Shown here: positions 20,489 through 29,141 of the stretch, piece by piece
Layout of the letters: each line of letters starts with the position of its first letter
Numbering within the stretch: the stretch's first letter is position 1
Assembly (NCBI GenBank): GCA_000333855.2
Contig: CM007342.1
Coordinates: forward strand, 306,821-351,740
DNA length: 44,920 nucleotides
Direction: 5' to 3'
Source of the DNA: Endotrypanum monterogeii
Taxonomy: Eukaryota; Euglenozoa; Kinetoplastea; Trypanosomatida; Trypanosomatidae
The notes under the pieces: generated by a model
What the model was told of the DNA's origin: nothing
Seen by the model: only the letters and a program-made list of their open reading frames with translations
Databases searched by the model: none
Made by a program: the position numbers and the translations under genes

Positions 20489-21328
20489 ATGCCAAAACCA
20501 GCCACTCGGTACAGTATCGGGTTGCGCCCTGCCCCGAAGCGGCAGAATGTTGGCGCTCAGTTCCTCGCGACTCAGAAACACTACGCCCGTGAGTTGTGGT
20601 TTAAGCGGCAGTACTCCTCCACACGCCCTTTCGCGATTGATAAGCACATGGGCAGTACCCCGCGTATATTGCTGGACCGCACACTGTGGCGCTCTTTTTG
20701 GGTGACCAAAGCAAACCTCCCAGACGCTAATCGCTGGGAAAAAGTGGTGAACAGCCAGCGTGTGACAGAGGATCGCTGGGCCTCGGTGGAGGAGGACGGT
20801 GTCATGTACCAGGTGAACTGGAAGATGTACTGCGAGCGACTCGAGACGGAGCTGCAGAAGGCGCAGGATCAGCTGCCACAGTATAGTTTTATGATGAAGG
20901 CTGTTCCGTCTGCATGGAAAAAGTTGGACATTGAGCTAAGCGTTCTTCGTGGGCTGTCCGTTCGTGAGGCCATGGCTCAGTGCAAACTGTCTACACGCAA
21001 GGGTCACATGGCCGTCTTTAGGGCCTTGGAGCTGGCGCAGCAAGGTGCAGAAGGCAAGGGGCTTGACAAAGATCGCCTGCGCATCGCCTACATCACCTGC
21101 ATGCCAGGGCCAACAGACAAGCAAGTAGACATTCGCAGTCGCGGATACTATGCATGGAAGACAAAGAAGTCTTCTCATTTGTTACTGACGTTAGCTGAGG
21201 ATCCAGAAATGGTTCTGCCCGACCGAACAGCAATCCCATACGCTTCGCTGATGACGATGAAGCGTGCTGGACTGCGGACCGAGCCGACTGTGCTGGATGT
21301 TCCTGCTATCACTGCTGAGGGTATCTAG
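20489..21328 (+). CDS. Mitochondrial large-subunit ribosomal protein uL22m
   Basis: A 279-residue protein whose central and C-terminal parts match ribosomal protein L22. LRGLSVREAMAQCKLSTRKG (residues about 152-171) is the L22 opening signature, and SRGYYAWKTKKSSHLLLTL (about 217-235) matches the conserved RxRGR...K..SH closing strand. uL22 lines the peptide exit tunnel. Bacterial L22 is about 110 residues; the ~150-residue N-terminal addition, rich in Trp, Arg and Lys, is typical of enlarged trypanosomatid mitoribosomal proteins. The basic N-terminus fits mitochondrial import. Cytosolic uL22 (RPL17) is unlikely given the bacterial-type signature and extension. It is the first gene after the gene-poor stretch. 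Confidence 0.85.
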   Translation: MPKPATRYSIGLRPAPKRQNVGAQFLATQKHYARELWFKRQYSSTRPFAIDKHMGSTPRILLDRTLWRSFWVTKANLPDANRWEKVVNSQRVTEDRWASVEEDGVMYQVNWKMYCERLETELQKAQDQLPQYSFMMKAVPSAWKKLDIELSVLRGLSVREAMAQCKLSTRKGHMAVFRALELAQQGAEGKGLDKDRLRIAYITCMPGPTDKQVDIRSRGYYAWKTKKSSHLLLTLAEDPEMVLPDRTAIPYASLMTMKRAGLRTEPTVLDVPAITAEGI

Positions 21329-21649
21329 CGAAGATGCTATGGGTGCGCTTACAATAATAATGTGCGTATGTGTGTGCGTCTACCCCCAACGGCGAGGTCC
21401 TACACACGCACGCACACAGGCAGATGGTGGAAGAATGCGGTCGATGAGGCCACTTCTACCATGGATGCACCACAGAAGCCGTGACTTCAAAAGAATACGG
21501 TGCCAGTGGAGGTGGTGTAGCGTGGTGATGACGTGGGGGTGTCCACCTCTCTTTTTTTTTCTCCTTGTCTTTTCCACTACGCCTGCCGACTCTGTGTATC
21601 TGTGAGTAGCTAGTCTGTTGTCCTCTTGTCTGTTTCTTTCACACACACA

Positions 21650-21651
<2 letters not shown>

Positions 21652-21682
<31 letters not shown>
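21652..21682. repeat. (TA)n microsatellite
   Basis: About 15 TA units, preceded by short CA units and followed by GTT units. Confidence 0.95.
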
Positions 21683-21690
<8 letters not shown>

Positions 21691-22450
21691 ATGTTGATGT
21701 TCGAGTGTTTGGTGTTTTTTTTGTGACCCCCTTTTTATTTTATGGGGAAAGGAGAGAGGGAGGAGGACAATATATGTATGTGCGTGAGGACAAAGATGCC
21801 TCTTTGTTCTACTTCGGTTTGTAGCGTGTGTGTGTGCGTGTGACACGGCCGCTCGCACACCATCCACACGTTGAAGCATATTAAGCGTTTTTTTTTTTTG
21901 CGGTGGATTGCCTCTATGCTTGACGAGAGTGGCAGTCATGGGTAAGCAACAAGAGGGAGGTAGATAAGCACTCCCGCTGCGGCGCACGAAAGTCATGCGT
22001 TCAAAAGCAGGGTTTTTTTTTTTGGAGGGGGGGAGGATGGGGCGGGCAGACAGGCAGGATTGCTTGGCGTCTTCTTTCAACGTTATCAGGCTAATCCTCG
22101 TCTGCCGATTCTGTGATGGTTCCCATCCGCGCTCACTCTCTTTCTGCCCTTCGAGGTCCCCCCTTTTCGTTTTATGTCTTGTGCTTTGCTCCTTCATCTC
22201 GCCATTCGCATTCCCCCCCCCCCTTGGGTGCACACTTGTTTCCTTATCGTGGTTCTTGTAGGATGTGTAGCACCGCAGTACATACACGCCCAATAACTGC
22301 AACCCGGCAGAAGGCGTACGCGGGGTATATGAGTCTCTCCCCACGTCCGTGTCAGTGTGTCCGTGGGTCGAGATTGATTCCTTACTTTCTATGGGCTGCA
22401 GTAGGCGCACTCGTGCCGAGCGAATCACAGATACCTGTACACAGACAAAG

Positions 22451-22455
22451 TATCT

Positions 22456-22486
<31 letters not shown>

Positions 22487-22490
22487 TATT
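22451..22490. repeat. (TATATC)n/(TA)n microsatellite
   Basis: Hexamer-like TATATC units passing into TA units, upstream of the unknown gene at 22707. Confidence 0.9.
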
Positions 22491-22600
22491 TTCTACCTAT
22501 ATATAAAGAGAGGGCTGAGGGGGTGAGGTACGCGCACGTCCTGCTGTCATGTCCATTGGCTGGCTGGTCAAGAACGGAAGTCAAACCAAGCAGAGCACTC

Positions 22601-22632
22601 GGGGGAGGGGGAGGGGAGAGGAGGGGAGGGGG
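22601..22632 (+). promoter_or_regulatory. G-run cluster, potential G-quadruplex
   Basis: Runs of 4-5 G separated mostly by single A (22601-22605, 22607-22611, 22613-22616, 22623-22626, 22628-22632) on the coding strand, about 75 bases before the ATG at 22707. It meets the usual pattern for G-quadruplex formation. A role in DNA or RNA is inference. Confidence 0.5.
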
Positions 22633-22706
22633 AGAGGTAATAGTTGATCCGAGGTGAAGGATACCTTTGGAGCACTTGTGTGTGTGTGTGGTTCCCTTTG
22701 GCCATA

Positions 22707-24833
22707 ATGAGCACTTCCCGGAAGCGGTACAGACCGCTGGACGCTGCCGAGGAGCGCGCCGTCAACGTCCATGAGCGTATACAGCTGACACTCCTGGAGG
22801 ATGAGCAGTCGTACTGCTTCAGTTGGCCGGAGGTTCCGCTGACGCAGTGGTTGCAGGAAGATATTCCTTACGCTACTCTTTACCAGCTCTACGCGAACGC
22901 TGCAATCGGCGCCAGTAGTGGTGCTTCCTCTCATACGATGCGTGGCCAAGGTGGTGCTCTCGGGGACGCAGGCGCGACTTCCTCAGCACCTGATTTTCCG
23001 CAGGGAAAGAGTAGGGTAGCGACCTCTACCCCAAGTTGTCGGCGGGATGCATGTGATGTGAGCGCACCAGCCGGCACGATGACTGCCCAAGGAGTTATTC
23101 GCCATCAGCGCAGCATCGAGGTGCCGCCAGTGTTTCTCCTCGACGATTTCAAACCGCCGTCAGCGAGGCATGCGCCGGCATCGATGGCCAGCGGGAGCGA
23201 TCGACCAGCAGGCGATGCTCAGGGGTACAGTAGCGATGCTGCCTGCCTTGTGCGGCGCGTCCGGGACGCGATCAATTCTCTGCAGCACATACCCATAAGC
23301 CCCTCTTCGGAAGCGAACTCAGAGGTCATCGAAGTGAAGGATGGCGTATTGTCCTCAACAACGCCGTCACCGGCGATTGTTGTCAAGTCGGACGCAGCTG
23401 CGCGGGCTGTTCCCCATCCCCTTGCTCCTCCGCGGCCACAGAGTATCACTGAGGACTCTATTTTCTCCCTGTCAGCCACTCAGTTGGCAGACTTGGAGGC
23501 AGCCGCTGTGCCAGTTCTGTACGCGTCGGCTATCCGAGTCGATGCTCAGGGCTCGTTGCAGCATGCCCAGTCTTCTGCGACTTCCACAGGTATTTCACCC
23601 CACGACCCATCAGCAAAAGGAGTTGGCGTTGCTTTCAGTTCTGCCGATGTCCGCGGTCGACGGCGGGGGCTCGAGTTGACCGAAGCGGCGCGGCGCGAGA
23701 TGGAGAGTGAGATAGTGGGACTCGAGTGGCGCACGTGGCTCCAGTCGCAGCGCACAGCCTCAGCGTTACAACGTCTCCTCTCTCTTGAAGCCGCAGTGCC
23801 CTTTGAGGACAGTTGCGACACTCAACGTGATGCTTGGCGTGCCGTTGTTTACCGCTTATGGCTGCAGTGGCGCCAACATCGACCTCTATCGGTGTCGGGG
23901 CGAGAGGCGACTCGCGAGTCTGTGGCATCCATTCCTGGAATGAGTGCTGGTAGCGTTGAGGCCAGTGCTGTGCCGTCAGCGAACCGAGCGTCGCACGGCG
24001 TCTCTGCACTTGTATCGCCTTTAGTGGCGACGGCCACGGTTGGTACCCCAAAGGGCCTTATGCTATCACATACCAAGTCGCACCTTCCCTGGGGTGCGCC
24101 TCTCCTCCCTGGGGCATATCTCTACGGCACGAGCAACGACTACTTCGTTGGCCTTCCTCCATCTGCCACCGGCCCCTCTTCGACCGCTGGCAAGGGTGGC
24201 TGTGGCAAAGGCAACGGCAACAACGGCGGTGGCGGCTTGTCCTCGAATTCCGCCATCACGACACCTTTTTGGCCAGCCATGTCTCGTCGGCGAGGCACAT
24301 ATCACTTTCTGCGGTGGAGGGTTGAGCTCCACGAGGCACAGTTTTCTCAGACGCGATCCGCAGCGGAGGAGGGTAATGAAGAGGACGAGGAGGAGGAGGA
24401 GGCGAGGGTAGGTGACCGCTACGGTACCGTCGAAGGGGGCATGGCTGACGGCAGCGGCCGTATGCTCGCCGGCAACGCTCAGCGGTGTTCAAAAGGTGTG
24501 CTGCGTGGGATAGAGGCCGATGCTTCTGCATGGAGGCGTGGCGCTTCCCGCACTGTGGGTGATGGTGGTGGTGTGTCGGTGGGGTTTGCTAGCCCTCCCC
24601 GAGGCCGCAGAACAACACCAGCATCTGGATCGGTGTCGTCTACCAACCACACTGCTATCAGTGGCGTCATGAGTGCAGCGCACATAAAGGCGTTGGTGCA
24701 CACGACGGTGCTAACAAGGTTGTTAACTGAGGTAGAAATGGATGACGAACCCACAACTGTCATGGAGCGGCTCGCCTGCACTGACCTGCGGCGCGATACG
24801 GCCGCATGGCGCGTGTGGCTGTCGAGGGTGTAG
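22707..24833 (+). CDS. Hypothetical protein with Trp-Arg motifs
   Basis: A 708-residue protein of no family I recognise. The start chosen is the ATG at 22707: an in-frame codon at 22644 lies upstream but would add a Cys/Val-rich stretch encoded by a GT repeat. The middle is low in complexity (Ser/Ala/Pro/Gly-rich, with a Gly/Asn run around 495-505 and an acidic run of Glu/Asp near 554-563). Ordered segments appear to be an N-terminal part with YCFSWPEVPLTQWLQ near 35-50, and short helices with spaced Trp-Arg: WRTW at 341, AWRAVVYRLW from 376, RWRVEL near 536 and WRVWL at 701-705. No membrane segment or signal peptide. Coding status is supported by length and GC-rich codon use. Confidence 0.8.
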   Translation: MSTSRKRYRPLDAAEERAVNVHERIQLTLLEDEQSYCFSWPEVPLTQWLQEDIPYATLYQLYANAAIGASSGASSHTMRGQGGALGDAGATSSAPDFPQGKSRVATSTPSCRRDACDVSAPAGTMTAQGVIRHQRSIEVPPVFLLDDFKPPSARHAPASMASGSDRPAGDAQGYSSDAACLVRRVRDAINSLQHIPISPSSEANSEVIEVKDGVLSSTTPSPAIVVKSDAAARAVPHPLAPPRPQSITEDSIFSLSATQLADLEAAAVPVLYASAIRVDAQGSLQHAQSSATSTGISPHDPSAKGVGVAFSSADVRGRRRGLELTEAARREMESEIVGLEWRTWLQSQRTASALQRLLSLEAAVPFEDSCDTQRDAWRAVVYRLWLQWRQHRPLSVSGREATRESVASIPGMSAGSVEASAVPSANRASHGVSALVSPLVATATVGTPKGLMLSHTKSHLPWGAPLLPGAYLYGTSNDYFVGLPPSATGPSSTAGKGGCGKGNGNNGGGGLSSNSAITTPFWPAMSRRRGTYHFLRWRVELHEAQFSQTRSAAEEGNEEDEEEEEARVGDRYGTVEGGMADGSGRMLAGNAQRCSKGVLRGIEADASAWRRGASRTVGDGGGVSVGFASPPRGRRTTPASGSVSSTNHTAISGVMSAAHIKALVHTTVLTRLLTEVEMDDEPTTVMERLACTDLRRDTAAWRVWLSRV

Positions 24834-25814
24834 GGGAAGTGATGGTCTTCTGTGGCGGAGGTAGTAATGGCAGAGGGCTCTATCGCTCCGAGCAGATGAG
24901 AGAAGGGGGCGGGGATCGCTACAAAAAAAAAAAAAGTTGTATTATGATGTGTTTATCGTTTGCATCCTCGATTGTTGACAGGCAAATGAATCCAATCCCC
25001 CTGCAACACCTCCCCCCCTTCCCCTCGAGCTCATCCATGAGGCGCAGAGGAAAAGAGTGATTCATTTGTGCATTTGAACTCTTGTTTTGAGCGTTATGGG
25101 ATGTGTGAGTCAACTGATGAGAAGGTCTGTAATACGAGGAAGGACGCCATGGCGAGTGCTCTCGTCTTCTCTCTCCCTTTCCATGCACAAACACACAAAC
25201 ACTGACACAGGAAGGCGTATGTGTATGGATGCTGATGATATGAGACTCAATACTTCGGCTGCTGTGCCACTGTAAGGTGGGATGGAACCCGGGAAACCGT
25301 GTCGCTTGCATCGACAACGCATCATCACCCCACGCATACACACACTTTGATTGGTACGCGTATGTGTGTGAACATGACTACCATCTCTCGAGGGACTGTT
25401 TTGCCCTTTCCTGGTAGCATCATCATTATCCTTCTCTCTCTCATTTCCTGTCCTTCCGACATCCTTTCTTTTTTAAAATTATTGCCTCTCGCCGGATCCT
25501 CACATCGATACCTGCCCTTCTCATATTGACATCTAGCAGTCTCGTTGTTTGACGTGCACATTTTTATTTTTATGCGTTTGGTATCCTCTTCTTTCCCCCT
25601 TTCACTTCCCCACCAAACCTCGAATACATATATATATATATATATATTTAGACTGCTTTTCTCGGATATTTTTCTTGCAGTGTCCAGAGGGCTACACGGG
25701 CAGTTCTAGCGCTCCGCCAAGACCAACAGGTGGGTGACTTCGGTGGAATACGTGCAAACAACAACAGAAAATCATTATTATTATTATTATTCCTTCCACA
25801 AAAAGAGCAGAGTA
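24834..25814. other. Spacer upstream of 121-residue gene
   Basis: No gene supported. The 3' UTR of the 708-residue unknown is followed by a C/T-rich leader region, a TA array at 25627-25648 and a splice acceptor at 25680. Minus-strand frames such as 24919-25341 are fortuitous. Confidence 0.65.
25657..25680 (+). promoter_or_regulatory. Predicted trans-splice acceptor for 121-residue gene
   Basis: T-rich tract ending in TTGCAG at 25675-25680, 134 bases before the ATG at 25815, with a TA array just upstream. Confidence 0.6.
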
Positions 25815-26180
25815 ATGTCGGCTAACAAAACAACTGGGGGCAAGTGGGTGAGCCCCCGCGTACTGCAGTACAAGCAACAGCAGGGTCCCACCACTGGACC
25901 AGCGTCGGGCAACGGCGGCGCGGGTAGCAAAATCATGGAGGACAAAGCGATCGCTGCGGCTCGTATAAAAGATAACCAGGGAAACCCAGCATCCGAGGTG
26001 GATATGGTGGACTCGAAGTTCTTTGAGGTGCAAGAGTCGACAGATGCTCTGAGCAACCTCGCCCACAACGCGGACTCCTCTCTCTACCGGCTGTCCGGGA
26101 AAGCGGTGGTGAAGTCGCAACAGAGTACCGAGGAATTCCACAAGAAGATCATGGAGCAAGTCCAGAAGCAGGCCAAATAA
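25815..26180 (+). CDS. Small hypothetical helical protein
   Basis: A 121-residue soluble protein. The frame is open from 25734, but the first 27 codons include a run of Tyr from an ATT repeat; the ATG at 25815 is the better start. Residues 1-45 are Gly/Pro/Gln-rich and probably flexible; from about 48 to the end the sequence is helical and amphipathic, with ESTDALSNL and DSSLYRL in the middle and a Lys/Gln-rich end. The middle segment loosely recalls BORCS8 (a lysosome-positioning BORC subunit) in its SLYRL spacing, from memory only, so no function is assigned. Flanked by a strong acceptor upstream, which supports expression. Confidence 0.75.
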   Translation: MSANKTTGGKWVSPRVLQYKQQQGPTTGPASGNGGAGSKIMEDKAIAAARIKDNQGNPASEVDMVDSKFFEVQESTDALSNLAHNADSSLYRLSGKAVVKSQQSTEEFHKKIMEQVQKQAK

Positions 26181-26305
26181 GGGACGATCGGTGCCGCACC
26201 GAGAGAAGGATAACGCCAAGGGGAGGTGAGGGGGCGAGAGAGCGAACACTTACTTCGTCTACGACTTGGTGTGTGCCCGAGGGCAACGGCACATAACCCT
26301 ATCCG

Positions 26306-26340
<35 letters not shown>

Positions 26341-26578
26341 ATATATCTACATACACGTTGGTATGCACACGGTGCCTATTGTATAATGCCTAACAATGTA
26401 TTGGCTCGTGGCATCGATATCTGGCGACAGGGAGTTGATGAACATCTCCAGACGTCTTCCTTTCTTCTATGTATGTGTTGTAAGATCGTGGAAGAGTGAT
26501 GAAGTGCTCCCGTGTATGTGTATGTGTATGTGTGTATGTATGTTTGTGCGGTGGTGGTTCTCTCTCTGAGAAGGGGCT

Positions 26579-26679
26579 TATATATACATATATATATATA
26601 TATACATATATATCTATATATATATATCTATATATACATATATACATATATATCTACATATATATATATATATATATAT
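26579..26679. repeat. Long interrupted TA/TATC array
   Basis: About 100 bases of TA units broken by TAC and TATC units, the longest such array in the window. It can fold on itself. Confidence 0.95.
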
Positions 26680-26899
26680 CGCCTTGAATGTCTATAGGCG
26701 TAGATATACGTTTACACTTGGTGTTTCTTCCAAATATACTGATGATAGAGTTTTTCTCACGCTGTGTCTGTGTGTCTGTGTGTCTGTGTGTGTATTTTTT
26801 CTTTGGGGTTGCATCAATGTTTGAGTGCATGTCAGTTTCAGAGCTCGTTTGTTTTTGTTTTTTTTTTCCGTCCTCGCAGTGGTTTTGTAGGTGTGTTGT

Positions 26900-26933
<34 letters not shown>

Positions 26934-27285
26934 GTGTGCTCCCAGGGGTTTTTCTCTACTGTAATGTTTCTTTTGAACAGCAGCAAACAGAAAAGGCGAA
27001 AAGAAAGAGAATTTTTTTTTTCCTCACGTCGAGGGATACCGCGGGGAGAGGGAGAGTAGTGCTAAACATATATAGTATATACATATTGTGTGAAGTGCTC
27101 TCTTTCTCCCTGTATGTGTGTGTATCTATTTCATGAAGCTGGCGCATCTCTCCTTGCGAAGGCACCCTCGCGTTCAGCACTATGCTTCAGCTCGCTCCTA
27201 AAAATCCCTCCCGTGCCCTGGCCTCGTTCCCTGTGCTCAACGTGAAAGGAGGAGACACCGATCGCTTCTAGTCTGGGGTATCAAT

Positions 27286-27302
27286 ATGCCCCGACGGGGC
27301 AT
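27286..27302. other. Short GC-rich inverted repeat
   Basis: A perfect 7-base stem (ATGCCCC / GGGGCAT) with a GAC loop. Its role, if any, is unknown; bacterial-type termination is not expected here. Confidence 0.6.
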
Positions 27303-27574
27303 CACATCTCTATCCTTCTTTTTCTCTCTCTCTTCCTTCTCACCACTCGTTGTAGATCCTCTTTTCTCAAACATTCAGGGAGCACACTGAGCTGGTTCGG
27401 ATACTAGGTAGAGAGATTAGCCGATCCTGCCTCCCTCTACTTCAGAGCTGCACATTAACAGTCGTACGACCTGTCGCAGCGCAACACATCGCTCAAAAGC
27501 TTAATATCGTTATTTCACATCCAGACAAAGAGAGATCAATTCGTTTGCAAAAAAATAAGGAGTTTTATTTTACG

Positions 27575-27575
27575 C

Positions 27576-27604
<29 letters not shown>
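27575..27604. repeat. (GT)n microsatellite
   Basis: About 15 GT units on the plus strand, upstream of the microprotein gene. Confidence 0.95.
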
Positions 27605-27607
<3 letters not shown>

Positions 27608-27732
27608 TGTATGCCGTGGAGAAGAGGGGGATCTGTGGCCTTCCGATACTTCTCTAGCCCGCACCTACGAGGCTTACTCGAGAGAACAAAGAGAAGAGGA
27701 AAGGAGGGAGCAGAGGGGCTTTGAGGAGCTAC

Positions 27733-27894
27733 ATGAATATGCTGCGCGCAGTAGCGGGGTTAGTGGCGGCGGCTGCAGTCGGTACTTTTGCCTACACTAC
27801 GTATCATCAAGGTAATGAGCGACTCGTGCAGGAGCAGATGCACTTGCTGATGATGAAGGCTAAGGAAGAGGAGAGGGGAGAAGCAAAAGTGTAA
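27733..27894 (+). CDS. Candidate 53-residue membrane microprotein
   Basis: ATG at 27733, TAA at 27892-27894. The product has one clear membrane helix (residues 4-22, Ala/Val/Leu/Gly-rich, with a basic Arg at 5), then a short polar linker and a charged helical tail rich in Glu, Gln, Met and Lys. This form, N-terminal anchor plus amphipathic tail, is common in small inner-mitochondrial-membrane subunits of respiratory complexes and assembly factors. No specific family is recognised. It sits alone in a 2.9-kb gap between two plus-strand genes, on the coding strand, with splice-like AGs upstream. Third codon positions are mostly G/C, unlike the repeats around it. A chance open frame cannot be fully excluded. 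Confidence 0.6.
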   Translation: MNMLRAVAGLVAAAAVGTFAYTTYHQGNERLVQEQMHLLMMKAKEEERGEAKV

Positions 27895-28162
27895 TGCAGA
27901 TGTAGTGGGAGGGGGAGAAAAAAAAAGAGTACCTTCCCTCTGTGATGACAGTCACCCCCCCCCCTCTCCCCCCTTCCTCCTTTTCTCGATCACTGACTCA
28001 GACTCTGAATTGGTACTCTGCGGACCTTCATATCTCGTTCTCTATCGCTTTTTTTTTTCCCCGTGACGTGTTCATACCTATCACTTTCTCTGCTTACTTT
28101 TCCCTCCTCCTAATGCTTGGGGACCAGAGGCAATCACTACAGAAGGGGGGGGGACATTAACA

Positions 28163-28193
<31 letters not shown>

Positions 28194-29141
28194 CGAGGAA
28201 ATAAACAGTGAAGCACATATCGATAGCAAGCAGCTGCAACACAGCTCAAAACATGTGATCTGTCATTACCCAGCACAAAGGGGTGGTGATGGTAGTGGTG
28301 TTTTGATAGAAATCCCGCCTCCTCTCAACCTTCATCGTGTGCTCAGAGAGTGAGCCGAGTTGCCGTGTAAATGGAGAGATTGCACCTCTGAGACATGGCA
28401 ACTGCCTATATCTTTTTGTTCTCTCTTCTCTGCTCTATTGCACGATCGCCACACTCTTGCCTGCCCGGCCCAATTTCAATTTCCCTCTTTCGATTTCCTC
28501 GTTGTCTTTTTTCTTTTTTTTTTTCTTCTTCCCCACGCTCTATCAAAAAATCAAAAAATGAATAAAACTGTCACGCTCCCGCTCCACGTGTGTCTGTTCC
28601 GCAGAGCAGCAAAAGTAATAAAGGAAGGTAGTATAGGAGGTGCCTTCCCACAGTCGTATCCACGAAAAAAAAAAAAACACGCGTGTTGTCAGAGAGGGGA
28701 GGGGAGTCAAGCGCTCTCATTAGTGTACTAGGCGGTACAATCTAGTACGCACACTCACCTACGCCCACACACGTCTGCACGGGGATACATGCTAGGATCG
28801 AGTGGTAGGACGTCGTATTGCCTTCCCGCCCTTTTGTGTGTGTGCACGTTCCTCTCTATTTTTTTTTTTTTTTCTGTTCAACTAGTTTTACACGAGAGGC
28901 TGACTCTGATAAGGTGCCAGGGAGTCGTAATTCCCCCCCTTTTGTTTCTTCCGCGCGTTGGCACACCCTCATGTAGGCTAACCCCAACACACCTTCTTCT
29001 ATTGGTATATATATATTTTTTTTTTGTGACGTTGACCATCTCTTGGCTGGCAGGGGTTGGATTGTGGCACCGCCAACAAAAATAAAAACAAAAAACAATC
29101 GGGTCTTTATTTCCAGGAACACACAACAGACACAAGCGGAG
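27895..29141. other. Spacer upstream of IQUB gene
   Basis: No further gene supported. A C/T-rich 3' UTR-like region follows the microprotein, with a TA array at 28163-28193, T-runs at about 28506-28523 and 28859-28873, and the IQUB acceptor at 29115-29116. Confidence 0.65.
29101..29116 (+). promoter_or_regulatory. Predicted trans-splice acceptor that decides the IQUB start
   Basis: TTTATTTCCAG ends at 29116, 26 bases before the ATG at 29142. An upstream in-frame start at 29043 would be removed by splicing here, which favours 29142. Confidence 0.55.

Larger units (their letters stand above)
21329..22706. other. Spacer with TA arrays and a G-rich tract
   Basis: No gene supported. It holds a TA array at 21652-21682, a TATATC-type array at 22451-22490 and a G-rich tract at 22601-22632. 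A 324-codon minus-strand frame (21610-22584) crosses both microsatellites, opposes the transcription direction and shows no domain, so it is rejected. Confidence 0.65.
26181..27732. other. Repeat-rich spacer before the microprotein gene
   Basis: No gene of usual size. TA array at 26307-26337, a 100-base interrupted TA/TATC array at 26579-26679, GT arrays at 26902-26930 and 27575-27604, and a short GC-rich hairpin at 27286-27302. Pyrimidine tracts at about 27307-27355 (ending in AG at 27354-27355) and at 27641-27657 (AG at 27656-27657) could serve the microprotein gene. Confidence 0.6.

Noticed and set aside
21610..22584. 324-codon minus-strand open frame
   Set aside because: It runs through two microsatellites (Ile-Tyr and Arg-Tyr runs), opposes the direction of all neighbours and shows no domain or codon bias.
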